Origin: an uncultured Eubacteriales bacterium
GTDB lineage: Bacteria > Bacillota > Clostridia > Oscillospirales > Oscillospiraceae
Reading direction: 5' to 3'
Length of the DNA: 45,284 nucleotides
Assembly (NCBI GenBank): GCA_902465435.1
Contig: CABQNH010000012.1
Location: forward strand, 1-45,284
Part shown: piece by piece, positions 16,379-23,196 of the stretch
Layout: every line of letters begins with the position of its first letter
Position numbering within the stretch: the stretch's first letter is position 1
Program-made: the position numbers and the translations under genes
The notes under the pieces: generated by a model
What the model was told of the DNA's origin: nothing
Seen by the model: the letters and a program-made list of their open reading frames with translations, nothing else
The model's database searches: none

Positions 16379-17545
16379 ATGTTTCAAAAAAACGGTCACG
16401 CTCTTGAAAGTGTAACGCTGACTGCCATACTCCGCCGATGGACATCAAGTCTGCTCCTTATTGCGGTTGCCGCCGCAGGGGCTCTTTCTGCAATGATCTT
16501 GCAGAATTTAACTATCCGTCAGGAGAATGCTTTATGCAACACGATTGAGAATACCACAATTTCCTGCACCGTAACAAATGCAAAAGGTACTGATTCCGGC
16601 AACCTGCAAATGCTTTCGGCTTTTGTAGAGATGTTGGAGGGGAAACGACGGTTGCGGGAATGCTATTTGGATGATTATGTAAAAAACGTGCGGGCAAAAG
16701 CGAAAATGTCATTGGAGAAACCGGAAGGCGCAACACTCAGCAGGATTCTCTCGATCGATTCCGATCCCGCTCTTTCTCAGGCAGAAGGGGTCTATGTCCA
16801 ATTTTTTGAAGACTGGGAGGAAGGAGTTCTGCGCGGGCAAGAACAAGTATGCCTGATTTCATCTGACATGGTCACCGATGGCGAATACATTACCGTTGCC
16901 GCCGATATGGGCGAATCCGCACAATTGCGAATCATAGGGACTGTCGCAAACGGCCCGAGCAATGAAATATATTGTCCCTATTTCATGTCATGGAGTGAAG
17001 GCGTTTCCGTTGCTTTTCTGACGGACAGCTGTTCTTTCGATATTCGAAACAATCAAAAGCTGGAAGAAAGCAAATCGTATATTTACGAGTGGTTTGTTCG
17101 CCCGGATCTCAGCAATCAAATGGATGGTCTTACTTTTGGTGTTTTAATCCACGATGAGACCTATCAGAAAAATATAGAGGAGATTCAGGCGAACCTTTCC
17201 ATGCTGCATCTGTTGCTGCCGGTTTTGATCATTGTATGCGGCGGCATCGGCTTTTTCGCAAGTTTTCTGGCAACTCGCGGCAGGACAAAAGAGTTTGCTG
17301 TCATGCGCTGCCTCGGCATGAAACAATGTAAAATTTTCGGATTGGTCATGGGAGAACTTTCTATTCTCGCTTTTACAGGTGCATTCTTCGGTATAGCTGG
17401 TGGCATTCTTCTGGAAGGCGAAATACAGACAAGTGCATTGCTTCATGCTGCGCTGATGACAGGTATATTTTTACTCGGTTCCGCGGCTGCTGCACTTCGG
17501 ATCACAAGCATAAATGTTATGAATCTCATGAAGGTGGAGGATTGA
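16379..17545 (+). CDS. ABC exporter permease, FtsX-like (second subunit)
   Basis: 388 residues from ATG 16379; an in-frame TTG at 16373 is also possible and sits closer to AAAGGAG. One N-terminal span (about 20-40), an extracytoplasmic domain of about 230 residues, then three C-terminal spans (starting near LHLLLPVLIIVCGGIGFFAS) with the FtsX signature TKEFAVMRCLGMKQCKIF between them. It probably forms a heterodimer with the larger permease 29 nt upstream. Its stop lies just before the ATPase start. Confidence 0.82.
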   Translation: MFQKNGHALESVTLTAILRRWTSSLLLIAVAAAGALSAMILQNLTIRQENALCNTIENTTISCTVTNAKGTDSGNLQMLSAFVEMLEGKRRLRECYLDDYVKNVRAKAKMSLEKPEGATLSRILSIDSDPALSQAEGVYVQFFEDWEEGVLRGQEQVCLISSDMVTDGEYITVAADMGESAQLRIIGTVANGPSNEIYCPYFMSWSEGVSVAFLTDSCSFDIRNNQKLEESKSYIYEWFVRPDLSNQMDGLTFGVLIHDETYQKNIEEIQANLSMLHLLLPVLIIVCGGIGFFASFLATRGRTKEFAVMRCLGMKQCKIFGLVMGELSILAFTGAFFGIAGGILLEGEIQTSALLHAALMTGIFLLGSAAAALRITSINVMNLMKVED

Positions 17546-17547
17546 AT

Positions 17548-18213
17548 ATGAATACCCTGACTTCCAAACAAGTTACATACGAATATAGAAATGCAGTCCA
17601 GACAGTAAGGGCTGTGAAGGGTGTCAGCTGCGCTTTTCAACAGGGGCATGTTTATGCCATTATAGGGTCATCCGGCAGCGGGAAAACTACATTTCTATCG
17701 TTGCTTGCAGGACTGGATGTGCCGACCTCCGGCACGATCGAATTAGACGGAGAATCCACGGCGAAAATGAACCGTGATTCTTACCGGCTGAACCATGTGT
17801 CCGTGATCTACCAGAATTTCAACTTGTTTCAACACCTGACCGTGTTGGAGAATGCGGCCTATCCCCTGTATGTCCGCAAAATGCCGAAGAAAAAAGCGGA
17901 CGAGCTGGCAGCAGAAAAACTCCTGCAAGTTGGATTGAAGGAGGATCAGTTCAAGCGGTTTCCCAATATGCTCTCCGGAGGGGAGCAACAGCGAGTGGCT
18001 ATCGCCCGCGCGCTAACCTCAGGCAGTGAGCTTATTCTGGCAGACGAACCTACCGGCAATTTGGACAGTGAAAACAGCCGAAACATTGTTGGTATTCTGC
18101 AAGGGCTGGCCCATGAGGAAAATCGCTGTGTTATCATTGTCACCCACGATCCCGCCGTAGCAGAGGCAGCCGATGTGGTACTAAAGATGAAGGACGGTAA
18201 GTTGATTCACTGA
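17548..18213 (+). CDS. ABC exporter ATP-binding protein, LolD/MacB-like
   Basis: 221 residues, a complete nucleotide-binding domain: Walker A GSSGSGKT (40-47), Q-loop YQNFNLF near 88, signature LSGGEQQR (142-149), Walker B LILADE (162-167) and switch His200. Sequence type and operon partners place it with the LolD/MacB/BceA class that powers FtsX permeases. The ATG at 17548 is chosen with GGAGG 8 nt upstream; the in-frame TTG at 17542 overlaps the previous stop. The substrate, possibly an antimicrobial peptide, is inferred only from the linked two-component system. Confidence 0.93.
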   Translation: MNTLTSKQVTYEYRNAVQTVRAVKGVSCAFQQGHVYAIIGSSGSGKTTFLSLLAGLDVPTSGTIELDGESTAKMNRDSYRLNHVSVIYQNFNLFQHLTVLENAAYPLYVRKMPKKKADELAAEKLLQVGLKEDQFKRFPNMLSGGEQQRVAIARALTSGSELILADEPTGNLDSENSRNIVGILQGLAHEENRCVIIVTHDPAVAEAADVVLKMKDGKLIH

Positions 18214-18548
18214 TTCGCTGCATCACCTATTTGCACAAGTAAAATGACTGGCAGTGCCATATACCAAAAGATTTGCTTGCGGTTTAGCTTCCTTTCTGGC
18301 GATTTGAAGTTTTATACCTTCGATGGTATGACCACGGAAATCAGTAAAATGATTGTCACCTTGCGGTGTATATCAAAAACATGATGCCGATTTGAAAGAT
18401 GCTTTCGCTGTTGTGGCCGGACAATGAGGATTATCCTGGAAGCATGGCAAAAACATCAGGTGCTTGATCCATCGCTTGCATCAATCATTCAACTTGATTT
18501 CAGATCATCCCTTGATGCTGAACTGCCATGTCATTACAATAATGAATT

Positions 18549-18594
18549 AAACGCACTTGCTTTGCGGCTTCCGCCGCTTTGCAGGTGCGTTTTG
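18549..18594 (+). terminator. Terminator-like hairpin
   Basis: AAACGCACTTGC and GCAGGTGCGTTTT pair with one mismatch, and GCGGC/GCCGC close the inner stem. A short T run follows. It would end transcripts coming from the ABC cargo before the sigma-like gene. Confidence 0.55.
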
Positions 18595-18636
18595 CTATAT
18601 CTGCGCCTTTTGTGTGGCAGCGTAGGCTGCCGCAGC

Positions 18637-18681
18637 CCTCCGTCCCGATTTGAATTTCCCAAATTCAAATCGAAACGGAGG
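18637..18681 (+). promoter_or_regulatory. Hairpin that masks the ribosome-binding site of the sigma-like gene
   Basis: CCTCCGT (18637-18643) pairs with ACGGAGG (18675-18681), which is the Shine-Dalgarno sequence of the gene at 18690. Inside it CGATTTGAATTT (18646-18657) pairs perfectly with AAATTCAAATCG (18661-18672) around a CCC loop. The total is 19 bp with one 2x2 internal loop. In this fold the ribosome-binding site is fully sequestered. A second small hairpin (GGCAGC/GCTGCC, about 18616-18631) lies just upstream and could be part of an alternative structure. Confidence 0.65.
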
Positions 18682-18689
18682 ATAATGCT

Positions 18690-19169
18690 ATGGATGGAAA
18701 CCATCCGAAACGAAGAAAGGACAAATACAATCCCTACACCATCGGCACGACCGAGGACGGTCGCCATTGGCTGACCTTTTCGGACGGGCACGGCAATCAG
18801 CATCATTTTGAGATCAGTGCTGCCGTGTTTGCGCTGTTTGATTCCTTTGAACTGGACGACCTCTCCTATCTGAACGAGGTGGATCGTCACTATGAGCAGT
18901 CGGAACTCACGGAGGCATCGTTGTATGACCGAGCCGTGCATCGCCCGGCAGCGGTCGAAGAAAGTGCCTTGCAGAGCATGGAATATGCGCAGCTACATAG
19001 GGCGATCTCCGAACTGCCCGAAATACAAAAGCGGAGGTTGATCCTCTACTATTTTCAAGGCTTGACCTATGAGCAGATTGCAGAAATGGAGGGATGCACC
19101 AAACGGGCAGTGAAATTCAGTGTAGACATCGCCGTGGAAAAGCTCAAAAAGTTTTTCAAAAATTTTTGA
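18690..19169 (+). CDS. Sigma-70 region 4-like regulator of the ICE
   Basis: 159 residues. The C-terminal part (about 98-155) matches sigma-70 region 4: AISELPEIQKRRLILYYFQ, then the helix-turn-helix GLTYEQIAEMEGCTKRAVKFSV. The N-terminal 90 residues include YTIGTTEDGRHWLTFSDG and are typical of Tn1549/Tn916-type small sigma-like regulators. It has no region 2, so it probably acts as a DNA-binding activator or accessory sigma fragment that controls excision or transfer genes. The ATG at 18690 has GGAGG 8 nt upstream; that site is buried in a strong hairpin, suggesting translational control. Confidence 0.82.
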   Translation: MDGNHPKRRKDKYNPYTIGTTEDGRHWLTFSDGHGNQHHFEISAAVFALFDSFELDDLSYLNEVDRHYEQSELTEASLYDRAVHRPAAVEESALQSMEYAQLHRAISELPEIQKRRLILYYFQGLTYEQIAEMEGCTKRAVKFSVDIAVEKLKKFFKNF

Positions 19170-19199
19170 GTTCAGACTACACAAATAGCCTTTAAGTGA

Positions 19200-19246
19200 G
19201 GAAACAGGTGGAGAGGAACGAAAACTCTCTGCCTGTTTTCCTTTTT
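19200..19246 (+). terminator. Terminator of the sigma-like gene
   Basis: GGAAACAGG pairs with CCTGTTTTCC (one bulge), with an inner GAGAG/CTCTC stem, followed directly by five Ts. Confidence 0.8.
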
Positions 19247-19740
19247 GGCAAGCAGGGATGATCTTTGACAACCGAATACCCATTCATCAAGCACATTCCT
19301 ATTGCCATTGCGAAAGCATGAGCCACATTAGCGGCTGCGCCACGATCCGTATTGCGGGGAGCGATACACAGTCGGCTATCACGGGCGGGTGGCTCCCGCC
19401 CCGGCGACGACCGGCAATAGGGCTAACGATACTCCCGTCCAGCCACAGTCCGAGCGTGATAAGCGGCATTTCGACCGTGAAGCCGTCGCAGGCAATGGGG
19501 GCGGTTGCGAGAGAACCTCGTGAGGGTGAAATACCCGTGGAGCCGACAGCCATCGGCCGCTTGATGACTTCCCAATAGAAAATCGGGATGTCGAGGACAA
19601 ATAGATTTTCTTCAAAATACCACGGTCAAGCGGTGGGACGGGTCAGCCGAAACGGAGAATGTTTTATCTCTCACCGACCTCAATTCTGTTCTGCCGCTTG
19701 ACCTCTACATAGGCGGAAACGCCTAAATACACAAAGGAGG
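19247..19740 (+). other. Structured non-coding stretch upstream of the MazF-like gene
   Basis: About 490 bp without a convincing gene. An 18-codon frame (TTG 19265 to stop 19321, reading TTEYPFIKHIPIAIAKA) could be a leader peptide. Beyond it are several compact hairpins: GGGCGGG/CCCGCCC with a 5-nt loop (19383-19401); GGGT/ACCC near 19523-19535; a 10-bp perfect pair GGTCAAGCGG (19624-19633) and CCGCTTGACC (19694-19703); and TAGGCG/CGCCTA closed by a GAAA tetraloop (19710-19725), just before the toxin gene's ribosome-binding site. Longer frames here on either strand lack ribosome-binding sites and protein-like composition. A structured RNA or an untranslated leader is the best guess. Confidence 0.45.
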
Positions 19741-19750
19741 TCACCACAGA

Positions 19751-20275
19751 ATGAACCACACATATTTGCGCGGCGATATGTATTACGCCGATTTGGGCCG
19801 GGGCATCGGCTCTGAGCAGGAGGGTTACCGTCCCGTCGTGATCGTTCAGAACAATGTCGGGAACAAACACAGCCCCACGGTCATTATCGCTTCCATTACG
19901 AGCAAAACCGGCGTGAAAGCCAAACTTCCCACCCACTACTACATCGACGCCGAGGACGGCTTGGAGCTGCCCTCCATCGTCCTGCTGGAACAACTGCGCA
20001 CCGTCGATAAGCGTCGCTTGGGCAACTTCATTGGGCATCTGTCTGAAAAGCACATTTGCGGCATCAATCATGCGCTGGCGGTCAGCATCGGTCTGATCGA
20101 GAGTGTGCCGAAAAAGTTAATCCTTTGCCTTTGCAGCGCTTGTGCCGATAATTTCTACGGCACGGGTGCTTATTATTTGCGCAGGATCGACCCGTTGCAG
20201 ACGGCGAAGGACGCTTGCACCTACTGCAATCAGCGGAAAGGGTATGACTATGAGCTTGTGCCGAAAAGACGGTAA
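19751..20275 (+). CDS. PemK/MazF-family toxin-like protein with C-terminal zinc ribbon
   Basis: 174 residues. The N-terminal 115 form a MazF/PemK endoribonuclease-like domain: RGDMYYADLGRGIGSEQEGYRPVVIVQN at the start, with IVLLEQLRTVDKRRL further on, carrying the conserved Arg-Pro-Val and Glu-Gln pairs. Residues 126-160 add a zinc-ribbon-like unit with CSAC (128-131) and CTYC (156-159). MazF toxins cut mRNA, and normally a small antitoxin is encoded upstream; none is seen here. GGAGG precedes the ATG by about 11 nt. This extended form near the integrase is usual in Tn1549-like elements, where it may serve maintenance or regulation. Confidence 0.82.
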   Translation: MNHTYLRGDMYYADLGRGIGSEQEGYRPVVIVQNNVGNKHSPTVIIASITSKTGVKAKLPTHYYIDAEDGLELPSIVLLEQLRTVDKRRLGNFIGHLSEKHICGINHALAVSIGLIESVPKKLILCLCSACADNFYGTGAYYLRRIDPLQTAKDACTYCNQRKGYDYELVPKRR

Positions 20276-20286
20276 GGAGGCAGCCT

Positions 20287-20505
20287 ATGGAATCACAGAC
20301 AGCCTACAACCTGTTGTTCACAAAATATCCGGATGTGGTCAATGTCCAGCAGATGTGTGAAATGCTCGGCGGCATCTGCAATAAAACGGCATATCGGCTT
20401 TTGAAATCCGGCGAAATCAAAAGCTTTATCGTCGGCCGTCATTATCGAATCCCGAAGCTCAACATTCTGGAATACTTGGAATTGATAGATAAATCTAATG
20501 CGTAA
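20287..20505 (+). CDS. Excisionase-like helix-turn-helix protein
   Basis: 72 residues with a MerR-type/Xis helix-turn-helix: VVNVQQMCEMLGGICNKTAYRLLKSGEIKSFIVGRHYRIPK. Such proteins bind and bend DNA at the element's ends to direct the integrase towards excision. AAGGAGG stands 8 nt before the ATG and 11 nt separate it from the toxin-like gene, so the two share a transcript. A terminator follows directly. Confidence 0.87.
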   Translation: MESQTAYNLLFTKYPDVVNVQQMCEMLGGICNKTAYRLLKSGEIKSFIVGRHYRIPKLNILEYLELIDKSNA

Positions 20506-20540
20506 AACCTCGTTTGCACATTTGGCCTACGAGGTTCTTT
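20504..20540 (+). terminator. Terminator between excisionase-like gene and integrase
   Basis: AACCTCGT (20506-20513) and ACGAGGTT (20529-20536) pair perfectly; CTTTCT follows. It overlaps the stop codon of the upstream gene and the predicted integrase promoter. Confidence 0.6.
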
Positions 20541-20550
20541 CTGCTACAAT
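20522..20550 (+). promoter_or_regulatory. Candidate integrase promoter
   Basis: -35 TTGGCC (20522-20527), a 17-nt spacer and -10 TACAAT (20545-20550). The -35 is weak. It sits inside the terminator hairpin, so read-through from the excisionase operon and integrase initiation may exclude each other. Confidence 0.45.
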
Positions 20551-20604
20551 ATGAATGTCAATGGCAGATGAATCTACGCTGTACCACTCAAAGGAGGTTC
20601 TATT

Positions 20605-21798
20605 ATGGTAGCAGGACATCTGCGAGAAAAAAACGGGTACTATCATATGGTACTGAATTATGTGGACGAATACGGCAAACGGCACACGCCGTCGAAATCC
20701 ACGGGTCTAACCGTAAAGGGAAACAAAAAGCGTGCCGAAAAAATGCTTTCCGAAGCTCGTGCCGCAAAAGAAGCCGAATTAGAGGCAAGAGCGATCGAAC
20801 GAAGCACAGGCAAAGCCCCTGCGGGCACGATCCTTTTCACTGCATTTCTGCTTGACTGGCTGGATATGACAAAAAAGAATGTGGAGGAAACAACTTACGG
20901 AGCGTATTCTATGACGATAAAAAGCAAAATCATTCCGTACTTTGAGGAACACCACCCCGGACTGGCTCTGTGCGAGGTCACGCCAAAGCATATACAAGAT
21001 TACTACACCTACGAATTGACGGTGCGGGGTGTTTCCGCAAACACGGTCATACACCGCCACGCCAATATCCGTAAAGCCTTACAGCACGCTTTCAAACTCG
21101 GTTTGATTGATACGAACCCAGCGGATCGCATTGAACGGCCGAAAAAAGAAAAATTCGTCGGGAGCGTTTACGAAGAAGATGAGCTAAATCGTCTTTTTGA
21201 AATCGTCAAAGGCGACCCCATAGAGCTTGGCGTTATCCTTGGTGCATTTTACGGACTGCGCCGAAGTGAAGCAGTCGGCTTAAAGTGGGATGCGATTGAT
21301 TTCAAAAAGAAAACAATCACCATTCGTCACACGGTTACACAGGCAACCATAGACGGCAAAAGCAAGATCATCCAAAAGGATCGGACAAAGACGAAATCCA
21401 GCTACCGCAGTCTGCCGCTTGTCCCACCGTTTGAAGAATTGCTGCACCGTCTGAAAGCACAGCAGGAGTTGAATCAAAAACTATGCGGGCGTTCCTATTG
21501 CAAAAAATACACCGGTTATATCTATGTCAACGAGATCGGTGAACTTGTGAAGCCCGGATATCTCACACAGCATTTTCCGCTGATTCTGCAAAAGAACGGT
21601 ATGCGGAAGATTCGCTTTCATGATCTGCGGCATAGCTGTGCAAGCCTGTTGTACGCAAACGGTGTAAGCCTGAAAGAAATTCAGGAGTGGTTGGGTCACA
21701 GCGACATTTCGACCACCTCAAACATTTACACGCACTTGAATTTCACTTCAAAGGTTGCGTCTGCCAATGCGATTTTGGGCGTATATCCCTCCGCTTAA
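20605..21798 (+). CDS. int: Tyrosine recombinase (ICE integrase)
   Basis: 397 residues. N-terminal arm-type DNA-binding domain (about 1-60), core-binding SAM-like domain (about 75-175), then the catalytic domain. The catalytic residues are all visible: Arg219 in GLRRSEAVGLKW, His339 and Arg342 in HDLRHSCASLL, His365 in WLGHSDISTT and nucleophile Tyr375 in NIYTHL. It integrates and excises the element, here next to tRNA-Leu. AAAGGAGG lies 8 nt before the ATG. It is complete and looks active. Confidence 0.96.
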   Translation: MVAGHLREKNGYYHMVLNYVDEYGKRHTPSKSTGLTVKGNKKRAEKMLSEARAAKEAELEARAIERSTGKAPAGTILFTAFLLDWLDMTKKNVEETTYGAYSMTIKSKIIPYFEEHHPGLALCEVTPKHIQDYYTYELTVRGVSANTVIHRHANIRKALQHAFKLGLIDTNPADRIERPKKEKFVGSVYEEDELNRLFEIVKGDPIELGVILGAFYGLRRSEAVGLKWDAIDFKKKTITIRHTVTQATIDGKSKIIQKDRTKTKSSYRSLPLVPPFEELLHRLKAQQELNQKLCGRSYCKKYTGYIYVNEIGELVKPGYLTQHFPLILQKNGMRKIRFHDLRHSCASLLYANGVSLKEIQEWLGHSDISTTSNIYTHLNFTSKVASANAILGVYPSA

Positions 21799-21803
21799 TG
21801 TGC

Positions 21804-21872
21804 TATGTCCCTCCAATGTCCCTCCGAAAATCAGCCCGAAAACGGCAAATTTGCTGATGAGCGAGGGACATA
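21804..21872 (+). repeat. Short direct and inverted repeats after the integrase, possible arm-type sites
   Basis: ATGTCCCTCC occurs twice in tandem (21805-21814 and 21816-21825), and TATGTCCCTC (21804) is matched by its complement GAGGGACATA (21863-21872). ATCAGC/GCTGAT lies inside. Such repeats near the right end are where integrase and excisionase arm sites are expected; no T tract follows, so a terminator is less likely. Confidence 0.45.
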
Positions 21873-21886
21873 CATAAGAATATAGA

Positions 21887-21930
21887 GCATAAAGAAAAGC
21901 CCGCAAACCCAGCTATATCAAGGGTTTGCG
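21887..21930 (-). terminator. Terminator of tRNA-Leu
   Basis: CGCAAACCC (21902-21910) and GGGTTTGCG (21922-21930) form a perfect 9-bp stem. On the minus strand it is followed by GGGCTTTTCTTTATG. It lies 12 bp beyond the tRNA's 3' end and may be part of the ICE attachment core. Confidence 0.7.
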
Positions 21931-21942
21931 AGCCATTCGGTG

Positions 21943-22030
21943 TGGTGCCGGTGGCGGGGGTCGAACCCGCACGGGTTATTAGCCCAACGGATTTTGAGTC
22001 CGCCTCGTCTGCCAATTCCAACACACCGGC
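21943..22030 (-). tRNA. tRNA-Leu, anticodon CAA
   Basis: On the minus strand the gene begins GCCGGTGTGTTGGAATTGG and ends CCACCGGCACCA, with encoded CCA. The acceptor arms GCCGGTG/CACCGGC pair, the T-arm reads GCGGGTTCGACCCCCGC, the D-arm has TTGGCAGAC, and the long variable arm is a class II (Leu) feature. The anticodon loop CTCAAAA gives anticodon CAA, decoding UUG. The ICE integrase lies 145 bp from its 3' end, so the tRNA 3' end is the likely integration target. Confidence 0.95.
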
Positions 22031-22205
22031 ATACCATTTGTGCTTCGTCTTCCGCACGCCCTCTCGCCCTGCCGTAAAGCAAAGCGTCCCTCGGCGCCGA
22101 AGCCAAAACCAATTCTTTTGTTCTTCCCTGTTGCAAAAAGCACAGCCCTGCCGGTTCGATGCTCCACAGGGCATTGCGCTGCACGGCAGCGGGAACAGCA
22201 ACGTT

Positions 22206-22234
22206 ATTATACGCGGAACCGGGCAGAAATGCAA
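22206..22234 (-). promoter_or_regulatory. Promoter upstream of tRNA-Leu
   Basis: Minus strand -35 TTGCAT (22229-22234), a 17-nt spacer and -10 TATAAT (22206-22211). The tRNA starts about 175 nt downstream, leaving a long leader containing a GCCCTG/CAGGGC hairpin followed by CTTTTTG (about 22135-22180). Confidence 0.6.
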
Positions 22235-22487
22235 GTATTTTTTCATTTCCGTATGCAATTCCGGCAGGCAGCCCTCCGCCCTTCCCCTGCTGCGATTTGG
22301 CAGGGCCAAATTCATCCCGCGATTGTCTTTTTCGAAAGCCACGGAAGCAATTCCCTGCGGCAAATCGTTTCCATCCGGGCCTCGGTTGAAAAAACAGGAC
22401 GGCAGCAGCTTCAAAGCCTCGGAACCCATTCCTGTAGCTTTCCGGTCTTCCTTCCGTCCATCCTTAGCAGCGGAACGCAGGCGTTCT

Positions 22488-23126
22488 CTAAAAATTCTTT
22501 ATCTGCGCGGACAGATGCTTGGACAGCACGGCAAGCGAGGTCGCCATATTCTCGTTCTGCACCAGAATGTGCGGCGGCACATCCAAATGCACCGGCGCAA
22601 AATTCCAAATTGCCTTAATTCCGTTCGCAATCAGAAGGTCGCAGACCTCCTGCGCGTGCGTACCGGGTACCGTAATGATCCCGATCAGAATATTCTGCTC
22701 GCGGCAGAGCCGCTCCAAATCATCGATCGGATAAATCGGCTTGCCGCTCTCGTCAATTCCGGCAAGCGCGCGGTTTGCATCAAAGGCCGCAACAATGTTC
22801 AGCCCGTACTCGGCAAAGCCGACATAGCCCAAAAGCGCCTTGCCTAACTTGCCCGCGCCGATCAGAACGGCATCGTTTACATTATCGTACCCCAGAAACT
22901 GCTCCATATCCGCAATCAAATGCTGCCGATGGTAGCCGATCTTCGGGCGGCCGCCGTCGGACACCATGGCAAGATCCTTGCGCACCTGCACCTCGCCCAT
23001 GTTGAGCGCCGTGGCCAGTGCGGTCGCGGAGATATGCTCCGGCGCATCGGGAGGAAGCGCCTTCAGATAGGATAAATAAACAGGAAGCCGCTTTAAAACT
23101 GCCTTTGAAATTTCCTTCTGTGCCAT
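22488..23126 (-). CDS. rex: Redox-sensing transcriptional repressor Rex
   Basis: 212 residues. N-terminal winged helix (about 1-78; ISATALATALNMGEVQVRKDLAMVS) and a C-terminal NADH-binding Rossmann fold with VLIGAGKLGKALLGY (GAGKLG at 90-95). Rex senses the NADH/NAD+ ratio and represses fermentation and hydrogen-linked genes until NADH rises. AGGAG precedes the ATG at 23126. It stands alone, with its own promoter, directly after sigE. Length is normal for the family. Confidence 0.95.
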   Translation of the reverse strand: MAQKEISKAVLKRLPVYLSYLKALPPDAPEHISATALATALNMGEVQVRKDLAMVSDGGRPKIGYHRQHLIADMEQFLGYDNVNDAVLIGAGKLGKALLGYVGFAEYGLNIVAAFDANRALAGIDESGKPIYPIDDLERLCREQNILIGIITVPGTHAQEVCDLLIANGIKAIWNFAPVHLDVPPHILVQNENMATSLAVLSKHLSAQIKNF

Positions 23127-23159
23127 GCCGTTTGCTCCTACTTCGTCACTTTTCTTTTA

Positions 23160-23188
23160 ATTATAACACGATATTGAGCATTTTTCAA
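23160..23188 (-). promoter_or_regulatory. Promoter of rex
   Basis: Minus strand -35 TTGAAA (23183-23188), a 17-nt spacer and -10 TATAAT (23160-23165). A TGTTATAATTAA stretch over the -10 resembles half of a Rex operator but is not a convincing full site. Confidence 0.65.
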
Positions 23189-23196
23189 CCGAAAAG

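Larger units (their letters stand above)
18214..18689 (+). other. Intergenic region with possible gene relics and regulatory hairpins
   Basis: This 476-bp stretch lies between the ABC cargo and the sigma-like gene. A 46-codon frame without a ribosome-binding site (18244-18384) has protein-like composition (FYTFDGMTTEISKMIVTL) and may be a fragment of a lost ICE gene; a second short open stretch follows in another frame. GCATCAA and TTGATGC (near 18478 and 18510) form a loose inverted repeat. The right part contains the terminator-like hairpin and the Shine-Dalgarno-masking hairpin listed separately. No full gene is seen. Confidence 0.4.
1..21942 (+). mobile_element. Integrative conjugative element, Tn1549-like, right-hand part
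   Basis: A continuous set of conjugation genes (VirD4, Maff2, TrbL, PrgI, VirB4, CHAP hydrolase) is followed by excisionase-like and tyrosine integrase genes and stops at a tRNA-Leu. This order is characteristic of Tn1549/CTn-type elements of gut Firmicutes. The left end is outside the window. The right end is inferred to lie between the integrase stop (21798) and the tRNA 3' end (21943). No relaxase, replication protein or topoisomerase gene is visible, so the element may be partly decayed or those genes may lie to the left. The block at 12.2-18.2 kb is visibly richer in A+T than its flanks and looks like separately acquired cargo. Confidence 0.88.

Noticed and set aside
18424..18774. A 116-codon plus-strand frame before and overlapping the sigma-like gene
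   Set aside because: It runs through the terminator-like and Shine-Dalgarno-masking hairpins, overlaps the real gene out of frame, and has no ribosome-binding site.
19258..19578. A 106-codon plus-strand frame and two minus-strand frames before the MazF-like gene
   Set aside because: No ribosome-binding sites, Pro/Arg/Ser-rich composition on both strands, and several strong hairpins in the same DNA. Treated as non-coding.
21804..21872. The inverted repeat after the integrase as a terminator
   Set aside because: The stem is interrupted, the loop is long and no T tract follows on either strand; recombinase arm sites fit better.
22031..22487. Long plus-strand frames across the tRNA-Leu and its leader (up to about 300 codons)
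   Set aside because: They run antisense through the tRNA and rex and lack start signals; GC-rich DNA gives such frames by chance.
23160..23180. A Rex operator in front of rex
   Set aside because: Only half of the expected TTGTTAA-N4-TTAACAA palindrome is recognisable.
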